From a bacterium (GTDB taxonomy: Bacteria > Patescibacteriota > Patescibacteriia > Patescibacteriales > JAKAJF01), in assembly GCA_021813875.1 (NCBI GenBank), contig JAKAJF010000022.1, positions 1 through 11,632 of the forward strand: DNA of 11,632 nucleotides. Direction: 5' to 3'. The position numbers and the translations under genes are program-made. Each line of letters begins with the position of its first letter. The stretch's first letter is position 1. Shown in pieces: positions 1 to 5,116 of the stretch. Below the pieces are notes generated by a model. That model was not told the origin of the DNA, did no database searches, and worked only from the letters and a program-made list of their open reading frames with translations.

Positions 1-1
1 T

Positions 2-169
2 CCTTGGGTTCCTACCGTAAATGGTAAATATGGAATCAGGGTCGAGCATGTGGGTCCGGGGAAATTTGCCATGAGCCTCGGAGGCAGGAAGGATGTGAAA
101 GTAGAAGTTAAGGTTATAAGGGAAACAGCCCTTGACCCCAAAATTAACGTTATTTTGGGCAACCTTTAA
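2..169 (+). CDS. C-terminal fragment of an unrecognised protein (5' truncated by window)
   Basis: An open frame with no stop runs from the window edge to a TAA at 167-169, giving 55 residues that end in KINVILGNL. It has no internal start with a good ribosome site, so it is probably the tail of a longer gene. The fragment is rich in Val, Gly, Lys and Ile with alternating hydrophobic and polar residues, suggesting beta strands, and it has no membrane segment or recognisable motif. A strong terminator follows 8 nt after the stop, which supports it being a real gene end. I do not recognise the family. An open frame of this length could occur by chance, but the well-placed terminator argues against that. 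Confidence 0.55.
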   Translation, partial: PWVPTVNGKYGIRVEHVGPGKFAMSLGGRKDVKVEVKVIRETALDPKINVILGNL

Positions 170-176
170 CTCTTCT

Positions 177-213
177 GGGGGAATAGCAAAAGAGCTATTC
201 CCCTATTTTTTTT
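177..213 (+). terminator. Rho-independent terminator
   Basis: A 10-bp perfect stem (178-187 with 194-203, GGGGAATAGC/GCTATTCCCC) with a 6-nt AAAAGA loop is followed by T-A and then eight T residues (206-213). It ends the transcript of the truncated gene at the window start and separates it from the pilin-like gene. Confidence 0.92.
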
Positions 214-229
214 AAAATGATAAAATAAA

Positions 230-235
230 TATAAT
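230..235 (+). promoter_or_regulatory. Possible -10 box of the pilin-like gene
   Basis: A perfect TATAAT lies only 8 nt before the ATG at 244, in an AT-only stretch after the upstream terminator. Transcription would begin about 242-244, giving a leaderless or nearly leaderless mRNA, which fits the lack of a Shine-Dalgarno site. No good -35 box is seen because the expected position falls in the T-run. The AT-rich background makes a chance match possible. Confidence 0.35.
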
Positions 236-243
236 ATAAGAAT

Positions 244-630
244 ATGAAAAAACTCACTTTTCTCTTAATTTTTATCTTCTCTCTTTTAACCCCAACTTTT
301 TTTATATATGCTGCTGACCCCGGCGCATCAGCCCCAGGAGTCAATAATCCTCAAGGCACGGTTAAAATCGTTAATCCTCTCGGTAGCATAGATTCTCCCC
401 AAAAGTTAATCGGCCAGATCATCAATGCTGTTTTAGGCATCATCGGCTCCTTGGCTTTGGTGATGTTTATCTATGGCGGTTTTACTTGGATGATGGCCTC
501 CGGCAAGGCCGAGGCCGTCACAAAGGGGAAAAACATCATCATCTGGGCGACCATCGGGCTAATTATCATCTTCTCCTCTTACGCGCTCGTCAAATTCGTC
601 CTCACCAACATTGGAGCTTTAAAAACTTAG
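244..630 (+). CDS. VirB2/TrbC-like pilin family membrane protein
   Basis: This 128-residue protein has a Sec-type signal peptide at about 1-23 (KK, a long hydrophobic run, then a likely cut near IYA/AD). A short Pro/Gly/Asn-rich segment follows, then two membrane helices at about 57-79 and 97-119 joined by a short polar loop. The loop carries YGGFTWMMASG and a Lys-rich stretch. This is the architecture of the type IV secretion pilin-like family widespread in Patescibacteria. A paralogue with the same Y-x-G-F-x-W-M-x-A-x-G signature lies at 5117-5527. No secretion ATPase or other conjugation gene is nearby, so the role (surface appendage, envelope component or secretion) is open. It stands alone between two terminators. 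ATG at 244 is chosen because it gives an intact signal peptide; it has no Shine-Dalgarno site. Confidence 0.85.
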   Translation: MKKLTFLLIFIFSLLTPTFFIYAADPGASAPGVNNPQGTVKIVNPLGSIDSPQKLIGQIINAVLGIIGSLALVMFIYGGFTWMMASGKAEAVTKGKNIIIWATIGLIIIFSSYALVKFVLTNIGALKT

Positions 631-644
631 ACGTTTCCAATTAT

Positions 645-683
645 AAAACCCGCTTCTTTAAGAAGCGGGTTTTTTGTTTTTTT
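645..683 (+). terminator. Rho-independent terminator after the pilin-like gene
   Basis: The stem CCCGCTTC/GAAGCGGG (649-656 with 662-669) has a TTTAA loop and is extended by A-T pairs below. It is followed by six T, one G and seven T residues. It isolates the pilin-like gene from the radical SAM cassette. Confidence 0.95.
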
Positions 684-696
684 AAATGTTTAATAA

Positions 697-726
697 TTGA
701 CAAATGCTCAATTTTAGTGCTATTTT
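697..726 (+). promoter_or_regulatory. Promoter of the radical SAM / peptide cassette
   Basis: A consensus -35 TTGACA (697-702) is followed by an 18-nt spacer and TATTTT (721-726), preceded by TG at 718-719 so that it reads as an extended -10 (TGCTATTTT). Transcription would begin near 733, about 30 nt before the ATG at 763. It sits just downstream of the pilin-gene terminator, so the cassette has its own promoter. Confidence 0.65.
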
Positions 727-752
727 TTAATTATCTGTTCTCTTAAAAACTT

Positions 753-758
753 GGAGGT
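753..758 (+). promoter_or_regulatory. Shine-Dalgarno site that sets the radical SAM start
   Basis: GGAGGT lies 5 nt before the ATG at 763 and 8 nt before the ATG at 766. The in-frame TTG at 751 overlaps this site and is therefore not the start, so the protein begins at 763 (or 766). Confidence 0.85.
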
Positions 759-762
759 AAAA

Positions 763-1788
763 ATGATGCCGCATAAATTCGCTGGATGGCTTACCGTTAA
801 CCGTTCTTGCAATTTACGTTGCAGGTGGTGCTATGCTAAGGCCCTGGGTTTTTTAGGGTCAGAAAATATGTCTCTTGAGGTTGTGAGAAGAGCCATTAGC
901 CTTTTTAAGGGACTTCCCCTGGAGCGTGTCATTTTAATTGGCGGGGAGCCAACCATTCATCCAGACTTCTTTAAAATTATATCCTTGGTACGTGAGGCCG
1001 AGTTAGAGCCCGTACTTGTAACAAACAGTCTTAAATTTAAGAACAAAGGGTTCTTAAAAGAGACTCTAGGAGCGGGAATAAAAGGTATCACAACCTCTCT
1101 TAAAGGATACAGTGACGATCAGTATGGCGTCTTCACGGGGCGGAGAGTTTTTGGAGATGTAATGGAAGCCATTCACAATATTAATGAAAGCGAAGCTTAC
1201 CATAAAATTTCCGTCACTGTGTGCGAAAGTTTGTTTGACGATTTTGAAAAAATGATTGAAGCCATAGTTAAAAGCGGCGTTCAGTCATTTTCGCTGGACA
1301 TGGAGAGGCCAATTTTAATCGGAAATCGCACTCAGTCGCCGGGTAGCAGCTCCCCGAAAGAGATGGCGGACTTTTTTGTTAGAATTTATCCGCTTTTAGA
1401 CAATTGCGGAGTCAGGTTCGCAGTAAAGATTTCTATTCCTTTTTGTCTTTTTCCTCTCGGATTTATCGAGAAGATGGTTGAAAAAGATCAAATTATTGCG
1501 GGCTGCCAGATTTTTGGCGGCAGCGGGGTAATAATTGATCAAAGGGGCCGACTATTACCCTGCAATCATTTTTGCGATAATCCTTTGGGAGAATTGGGCA
1601 TTGATTTTACTACCGCCGAAGAGTACCTTTCCTTCAGGGAAGGGCGAGAAACAAGAGAGTTTTATGAAACTATTGCCAGTTATCCTCACCAAAAGTGCGC
1701 GGGATGCGAACAGTGGAAGTATTGTGGCGCAGGATGCAGGATACATTGGCTACATAGAGAGGCAAACGAGCTTCTCTGTATTCCATAG
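763..1788 (+). CDS. Radical SAM/SPASM peptide-modifying enzyme (RiPP maturase candidate)
   Basis: This 341-residue protein has the radical SAM cluster motif C16-x3-C20-x2-C23, in CNLRCRWCY, and the SAM-binding GGEP at 60-63. The C-terminus carries a complete SPASM cysteine pattern: C248-x13-G262-x4-C267, then C312-x2-C315-x5-C321-x3-C325, and a final C339. Such domains bind two auxiliary iron-sulfur clusters and are typical of enzymes that install thioether or carbon-carbon links in ribosomal peptides, as in the sactipeptide, ranthipeptide, mycofactocin and PQQ families. I see no separate N-terminal RRE (leader-binding) domain; the N-terminus enters the barrel directly. The gene is followed 18 nt later by a Cys-rich 46-residue peptide gene, its likely substrate, and then by an HExxH protein. 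Base composition is clearly more AT-rich than the genes from 2767 onward. The enzyme class is firm, the peptide substrate is inferred, and the bond type cannot be told from sequence. An alternative is an anaerobic sulfatase-maturase relative, but no sulfatase is nearby. Confidence 0.9.
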   Translation: MMPHKFAGWLTVNRSCNLRCRWCYAKALGFLGSENMSLEVVRRAISLFKGLPLERVILIGGEPTIHPDFFKIISLVREAELEPVLVTNSLKFKNKGFLKETLGAGIKGITTSLKGYSDDQYGVFTGRRVFGDVMEAIHNINESEAYHKISVTVCESLFDDFEKMIEAIVKSGVQSFSLDMERPILIGNRTQSPGSSSPKEMADFFVRIYPLLDNCGVRFAVKISIPFCLFPLGFIEKMVEKDQIIAGCQIFGGSGVIIDQRGRLLPCNHFCDNPLGELGIDFTTAEEYLSFREGRETREFYETIASYPHQKCAGCEQWKYCGAGCRIHWLHREANELLCIP

Positions 1789-1790
1789 GA

Positions 1791-1799
1791 AAGGAGGTG
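1791..1799 (+). promoter_or_regulatory. Near-perfect Shine-Dalgarno site for the peptide gene
   Basis: AAGGAGGTG pairs with nine consecutive bases of the usual 16S 3' end and lies, counted from AGGAGG, 9 nt before the TTG at 1807. It is the strongest ribosome site in the window, as expected for a precursor needed in excess of its enzyme. It decides the rare TTG start. Confidence 0.85.
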
Positions 1800-1806
1800 G
1801 ATAAAA

Positions 1807-1947
1807 TTGAAAGGCCAAGAGCTGTTAAAGAGGCTGTACAAAGGGGCGGGGCTGCCATCGAAAGAGCCGGTCATAGGACGTAAGCCACAAAACTGGCTTG
1901 ACATGATTTGCGCTTGCGACGGCGACGGCGAATGCTGCGGCAACTAA
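1807..1947 (+). CDS. Short Cys-rich peptide, candidate RiPP precursor
   Basis: A 46-residue reading frame fits exactly between the radical SAM stop (1788) and a hairpin (1957). It is in the same frame as the enzyme; the only other upstream candidate is an ATA, so TTG at 1807 is the start. Residues 1-33 look like a leader: MKGQELLKRLYKGAG, then a Pro/Lys-rich middle and NWLDM, basic overall, with no hydrophobic signal peptide and no double-Gly cleavage site. Residues 34-46, ICACDGDGECCGN, look like a core with four cysteines (C35, C37, C43, C44), three acidic residues and four glycines. All cysteines of the peptide are in this tail. The pattern does not match a family I can name: it has fewer Cys than SCIFF and no regular C-x3-D repeat as in freyrasin. 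Thioether crosslinks or a metal site are plausible. Coding status is supported by the Shine-Dalgarno site and position. Confidence 0.75.
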   Translation: MKGQELLKRLYKGAGLPSKEPVIGRKPQNWLDMICACDGDGECCGN

Positions 1948-1956
1948 TTTTCCTTA

Positions 1957-1978
1957 AGGGCGAGAAGATTCTCGCCCT
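1957..1978 (+). terminator. Hairpin between peptide and peptidase genes (attenuator or partial terminator)
   Basis: AGGGCGAGAA and TTCTCGCCCT form a perfect inverted repeat with a 2-nt centre, giving in practice an 8-bp stem with a 4-nt loop. It begins 10 nt after the peptide stop and ends 13 nt before the peptidase ATG. The following CTATTTATATATAT is AT-rich but lacks a solid T-run, so termination is probably incomplete. It may protect the 3' end of a short precursor mRNA and lower peptidase expression. Confidence 0.7.
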
Positions 1979-1990
1979 CTATTTATATAT

Positions 1991-2584
1991 ATGCTTACTT
2001 TTAAATACGACAAATCAATCGACGAGGAGTGTTGGGGAAGAATTATCAAGGCGGGCAATCTATTCGGCCACGATTTTCCAAAAACTTTTTTTATAAGCGA
2101 AAATGATATTTTAACAGCCCAAGAAAAGGCCATTGAATATCAAATAATTTGGAATAATTATTCTCATAATTTTAATGCAAATTTAAAAAAAATTTATAAA
2201 TATGATTTCCCCGCCGCGGTCGCTTGTTACATAAATTCTTCCCCTTATTCGATGGATAATTATGCCTCAAACTACATTTCAATCTCCATGAAACTGGCTA
2301 CGGAAGAAAAGATTGTCTCTACTATCATTCATGAAGCGTGCCATTTTTTATTTAGAAAATATTATATTGAGTTCTGCGGCTCTCTCGGCTGTTCTGAAAA
2401 CGAAATTGAGGAAATAAAAGAAGTAATTACAGTTGTTAATAATGTAGTTTTTCCTAAAGTTCATGATTATGGGTGGAAGATCCATCATGATATCCGAGAA
2501 AAAGTATTGGTATTGTGGAAGCGAAATGAAGATATTGAGAAAATAATAAGAGAAACTATATTTCTATTACGGAATAAAGGTTAA
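1991..2584 (+). CDS. HExxH putative zinc metallopeptidase of the peptide cassette
   Basis: This 197-residue protein has no signal peptide or membrane helix. The zinc-protease motif H114-E115-A-C-H118 lies in a predicted helix (TIIHEACHFLF). An acidic helix 20-30 residues downstream (E138, E140, E141, E144) could supply a third, glutamate zinc ligand as in gluzincins. The rest is Lys/Asn/Ile-rich, and I do not recognise the family beyond the motif. It is the last gene of the cassette, followed by a strong terminator. By context it could remove the leader from the 46-residue peptide or cleave within it, but that is inference; a leader-independent housekeeping protease or a catalytically idle relative is possible. 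ATG at 1991 has no Shine-Dalgarno site, and an in-frame stop at 1955 rules out any much longer form. It is very AT-rich compared with genes from 2767 on. Confidence 0.75.
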   Translation: MLTFKYDKSIDEECWGRIIKAGNLFGHDFPKTFFISENDILTAQEKAIEYQIIWNNYSHNFNANLKKIYKYDFPAAVACYINSSPYSMDNYASNYISISMKLATEEKIVSTIIHEACHFLFRKYYIEFCGSLGCSENEIEEIKEVITVVNNVVFPKVHDYGWKIHHDIREKVLVLWKRNEDIEKIIRETIFLLRNKG

Positions 2585-2604
2585 AGGCCCCAAGCAGGTA
2601 AAAG

Positions 2605-2636
2605 AATAAGACGAGGATTTATCCTCGTCTTATTTT
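2605..2636. terminator. Bidirectional terminator between convergent genes
   Basis: A 13-bp perfect stem, AATAAGACGAGGA (2605-2617) with TCCTCGTCTTATT (2622-2634), has a 4-nt loop. The A/T-rich base gives T-rich tails on both strands (TTATTTT on +, TTATTCTTTT on -). It serves the cassette on + and could also stop transcripts of the converging kinase gene on -. Confidence 0.85.
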
Positions 2637-2735
2637 AATCAATCTTTTTAGCGATTATCCAGACGACTCCCCCCATGATGATGCGGGAAGGGCGAGCTGG
2701 CATGACCTTTATCCAAAATAGATCACTTTTTCTGG

Positions 2736-2755
2736 ATTCCCGCCTTCGCGAGAAT
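2736..2755. repeat. dRS3-like palindromic repeat unit
   Basis: ATTCCCGCCTTCGCGAGAAT, with flanking TTTCTGG and GACGC, is an imperfect 20-nt palindrome of the ATTCCC-N8-GGGAAT type known as dRS3 in Neisseria and seen as a small dispersed element in many other bacteria. One arm has a G-to-A change (GAGAAT in place of GGGAAT). It lies between the terminator and the end of the kinase gene. Only this copy is visible in the window. Confidence 0.6.
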
Positions 2756-2766
2756 GACGCAAGGAG

Positions 2767-3636
2767 TTAAGAGATCAAGAGAGCGGCACCGATGGCGCCG
2801 GCATCCCGGCCGAGCTTGCTTTTCAAGACCCTTATTTTTTTATTGGCCGGAGGCAGGACGAAGGTATTCAGGGACTTTTTCAGACTCGAGAAAAAGAGAT
2901 CGCTCGACTCGACGACGCCGCCGCCGATGACGATCGCTTCCGGGTCGATCAAGTTGACGATGTTGGCGAAGGCAATGCCCATGTAACGGCCGAATTCTTC
3001 ATAGGATTTTTCGGCCAGGAGATCTCCCGAGTAGGCTTCGCCGGCCAGCTGGGCCGGATTATTCTGCATCAACTTTTTATAGATATCTTCCAGATCGGCC
3101 GCCTCCTTATAGTCGACGATCACGTGCCCAGGTTCGCCGGTGACTCCGTGCAGCCCTTCATAGATATTTTTATTGACCCACCAGGCGCCGCCGATGCCGG
3201 TCCCGATAGTGACGCCGTAAAGGCTCTGAAAATTTTTGCCGGCTCCGATGCGGGCTTCGGCGCGCAGGAAGCAGCTGGCGTCATTATCAATCTTGACCGG
3301 CAAGCCGATCTTTTTCTCCAGGCGTCCGACCAGATCAACCTTATCCAGATAAGGAAGGTTGGGAGCTTTCAAGACTTTGCCGTTCTGGCGGTTGACCATC
3401 CCGGCTACCCCTAAGCCGACGCCCCTGACCTTGGCCTTTTCCTTTTTGGCTTTCTCCAACAAGGGGTCGATGACGGAGGCCAGCATGATCAGGAAATGCT
3501 CGAAGTTGTCGTGGGGCGTCCCTAAGGCATAGTCGGCCAGGACGCGGCCCTTGCCGACGGTCTCGCCGCCGAAGAGGACGCCGGCGATCTTGGTGCCGCC
3601 GACATCGACGCCGATGGAATAATGTCTATCTAACAT
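2767..3636 (-). CDS. ROK-family sugar kinase (glucokinase-like), zinc motif absent
   Basis: This 289-residue cytoplasmic protein has ROK/actin-fold hallmarks: phosphate-binding DVGGTK at 11-16, catalytic Asp119 in IDNDA, TIGTGIGGA at 143-151, GEPGH at 167-171 and the adenosine-motif DPEAIVIGGG at 231-240. It probably phosphorylates glucose or an amino sugar such as GlcNAc using ATP. His171, normally one zinc ligand, is kept. However, the CxCGxxGC segment that supplies the other three ligands is missing: there is no cysteine between 172 and 200, and the sequence passes directly to LEDIYKK where CLE-x-Y-A-S-G would be expected. A repressor role is unlikely because there is no N-terminal HTH domain. 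The exact sugar cannot be assigned. The ATG at 3636 has no clear Shine-Dalgarno site. The gene is 72 nt downstream of the four-helix-bundle gene in the same direction and may share its transcript. Confidence 0.88.
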   Translation of the reverse strand: MLDRHYSIGVDVGGTKIAGVLFGGETVGKGRVLADYALGTPHDNFEHFLIMLASVIDPLLEKAKKEKAKVRGVGLGVAGMVNRQNGKVLKAPNLPYLDKVDLVGRLEKKIGLPVKIDNDASCFLRAEARIGAGKNFQSLYGVTIGTGIGGAWWVNKNIYEGLHGVTGEPGHVIVDYKEAADLEDIYKKLMQNNPAQLAGEAYSGDLLAEKSYEEFGRYMGIAFANIVNLIDPEAIVIGGGVVESSDLFFSSLKKSLNTFVLPPANKKIRVLKSKLGRDAGAIGAALLIS

Positions 3637-3668
3637 AAAGTAAAAAATTAAAAATCAAAATGAATTTA

Positions 3669-3693
3669 CTAATTCCCAAATTACAATTTCTAA
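3669..3693. repeat. Left arm of inverted repeats around the four-helix-bundle gene
   Basis: This AT-rich stretch holds CTAATTCCCAA (3669-3679) and ACAATTTCTAA (3683-3693), followed by another TTTCTAA. Both 11-mers recur perfectly, inverted, on the other side of the four-helix-bundle gene (4080-4097). AT richness raises the chance of coincidence, but two separate 11-base matches are hard to ignore. Confidence 0.55.
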
Positions 3694-3708
3694 ATTTCTA
3701 ACAAAAAT

Positions 3709-4074
3709 TTAAATTTTAGCTCGTGAATTCCTAACTATTGAAATAAAAATTAAGAGAAGCTCATTTGATTCTTGCCACAATATTTTAGCATCTTTTTTAA
3801 ATTCCGGTACGGCCTTGGCTATCATCCTTAACCAATGTTTCGTTTCCTTGGACTCCTTTTTGCAAATGCCTAATTTATGTTCGAAATCTTTCTTTGATTC
3901 CGCGCAATCAGCTTCGCAATAGTTGGAACCTACGCTTGTTCCTGCCCTTATCAATTGGGATATTAAAGGCGCTGTTATGATTGTTTTTGGAATTTTTTTG
4001 GCGAATTCGATTATATCCTCTCCAAATTTAGCCGTTCTTTCTTCCAAATCAAAAATTTTTCCTCCTTTTGTCAT
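3709..4074 (-). CDS. Four-helix-bundle protein (23S rRNA IVS-type, S23 family)
   Basis: This 121-residue all-alpha protein shows the family signature: KIFDLEERTAKFGEDIIEF at the N-terminus, SQLIRAGTSVGSNYCEA at about 39-55, then ESKKDFEHKLGICKKES-KETKHWL and a long C-terminal helix. Family members fold as pentameric helical bundles. They are encoded in 23S rRNA intervening sequences or as free-standing genes, and relatives (Avd) assist diversity-generating retroelements; the cellular function is unknown. No retroelement reverse transcriptase or variable repeat is seen here. The ATG lies 2 nt after the glycoside hydrolase stop, so translation is probably coupled. An AGGAGG lies inside the first codons (encoding KGG), so a slightly later start cannot be ruled out. 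Inverted repeats lie on both sides. Confidence 0.88.
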   Translation of the reverse strand: MTKGGKIFDLEERTAKFGEDIIEFAKKIPKTIITAPLISQLIRAGTSVGSNYCEADCAESKKDFEHKLGICKKESKETKHWLRMIAKAVPEFKKDAKILWQESNELLLIFISIVRNSRAKI

Positions 4075-4076
4075 TT

Positions 4077-5111
4077 TTATTGGGAATTAGAAATTGTGGT
4101 TTTTGAATTAAATAGAGTTTTCGCTTCCGCCCAGAGGGCCGGGTTGTGCTGGGTCTGTTTTTCCCAGTACCACCATTCCGCGCCCCAGAGATAGAATTCG
4201 CGGAAGCCTGCTTCTCGGGCGAAGGCGAGGATGGCCTTGAATTTCTGGAGGTCCATGGTGCGGTCGCGTTCGGCCTCGGTCATGTCCTGGTAGGAGATGG
4301 GGCCCCAGGGTTCGGCCTGAAGTTCGATGACTACCCATTTTTTAGGATGGGCGAAGAACGAAGCGATATTTTTTTTGAAACGGAAGAAGCTGGGGCCGAT
4401 AGGGTAATGGATGTAACGGCCCAGGACTTTGGAATAGGTGTCCCGGTACATGGTGGTGCCGAAGATGTCGGCGCGGCTGGCCGCCGGGATCCAGATGGAC
4501 AACTCTCCGGAGTCGGTGATGACGATCGGCCGCGGATCGAGGCGGCGGGCCAGGGCGATCTCCTGGTCAAGGAAATTTTTGTCCAAACTCGGACACTCGC
4601 CGAAATGGCTCAAGAAGGGTTCGTTCTCGATCTGCCAGGCGACGATGGTCGGATTATTCTTGTAGCGGTCGATACCTTGCTCGATATAGGTCAAAATTTC
4701 TTTCCCCCGGGCGGCCTCGTCCAGCTGGCCGGCCCAGCCGGGCCAGTGGCATTCCGGCCAGCGGGGCAGTCTTCCGCCCAAGGCCAGGATGACCTGGGCT
4801 TTCCGGCTCGAGGCTTGGTCGATTTGCCAGTCGAGATCCTGCCATTCGAAGTCGCCCCGTTCCGGTTCGACCTCGTCCCAATAGGCGGACAGACGTAACT
4901 TTTTGACCCCCAGATCGTCAAGGATGGCCGAGTAGGTCTGTTTCCAGTCCAGACCCAGGTCGGTCGCCTGCTTTTCCGAGAAGGTCACGCCGTAAGAGAG
5001 TTCGTTCTGAGGATAGATCTTTCCCCGGCTCAAGACAAAAACGATCAGGACTAACAGGATGAAAAAGCCGAAAGCCAGAAAGATTTTTTTCAAAGCGGCC
5101 TTCCTTTCCAT
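4077..5111 (-). CDS. Membrane-anchored clan GH-A glycoside hydrolase (cellulase/galactosidase-like)
   Basis: This 344-residue protein has an N-terminal membrane helix at about 10-28 after basic residues, so the catalytic domain is probably displayed outside and tethered. The domain looks like a (beta/alpha)8 barrel: RLSAYWDEVEPERGDFEW at about 73-90, the proton donor E164 in QIENEP, and the likely nucleophile E263 at the end of a beta strand (KKWVVIELQAEPW; E267 is the alternative). These features fit clan A (GH5, GH42, GH2 and relatives), but I cannot fix the family or substrate. It starts 5 nt after the pilin-like gene and is likely co-transcribed with it. The last residues (TTISNSQ) are encoded by the AT-rich repeat next to the four-helix-bundle gene, and the catalytic fold appears complete before that. 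No Shine-Dalgarno site is evident, consistent with coupling. Confidence 0.85.
   Translation of the reverse strand: MERKAALKKIFLAFGFFILLVLIVFVLSRGKIYPQNELSYGVTFSEKQATDLGLDWKQTYSAILDDLGVKKLRLSAYWDEVEPERGDFEWQDLDWQIDQASSRKAQVILALGGRLPRWPECHWPGWAGQLDEAARGKEILTYIEQGIDRYKNNPTIVAWQIENEPFLSHFGECPSLDKNFLDQEIALARRLDPRPIVITDSGELSIWIPAASRADIFGTTMYRDTYSKVLGRYIHYPIGPSFFRFKKNIASFFAHPKKWVVIELQAEPWGPISYQDMTEAERDRTMDLQKFKAILAFAREAGFREFYLWGAEWWYWEKQTQHNPALWAEAKTLFNSKTTISNSQ
4080..4097. repeat. Right arm of inverted repeats around the four-helix-bundle gene
   Basis: TTGGGAATTAG (4080-4090) and TTAGAAATTGT (4087-4097) are exact reverse complements of the 11-mers at 3669-3679 and 3683-3693. The arm overlaps the last codons of the glycoside hydrolase gene. 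Confidence 0.55.
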
Positions 5112-5116
5112 GGCGA

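Noticed and set aside
751..762. TTG at 751 as the radical SAM start
   Set aside because: The codons after it are the Shine-Dalgarno GGAGGT itself; the ATG at 763 is correctly spaced from it.
1807..1947. Assigning the peptide to SCIFF, freyrasin or PqqA/mycofactocin classes
   Set aside because: It has four rather than six cysteines, no regular C-x3-D repeats, and lacks the conserved PqqA or MftA endings.
1908..2096. + strand frame of 62 codons overlapping the peptide and peptidase genes
   Set aside because: It overlaps the peptide gene's end and the hairpin, is Arg/Leu-rich at the start, and has no Shine-Dalgarno.
3709..4074. Diversity-generating retroelement accessory (Avd) reading of the four-helix-bundle gene
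   Set aside because: No reverse transcriptase, template repeat or variable repeat is visible; it is better called the generic S23/IVS-type family.
4146..4898. Long + strand open frame (250 codons) opposite the glycoside hydrolase
   Set aside because: It is a shadow of the GC-rich - strand gene, which has catalytic motifs and a membrane anchor; the + product is low-complexity in Gly/Asp/Val with no motif or ribosome site.
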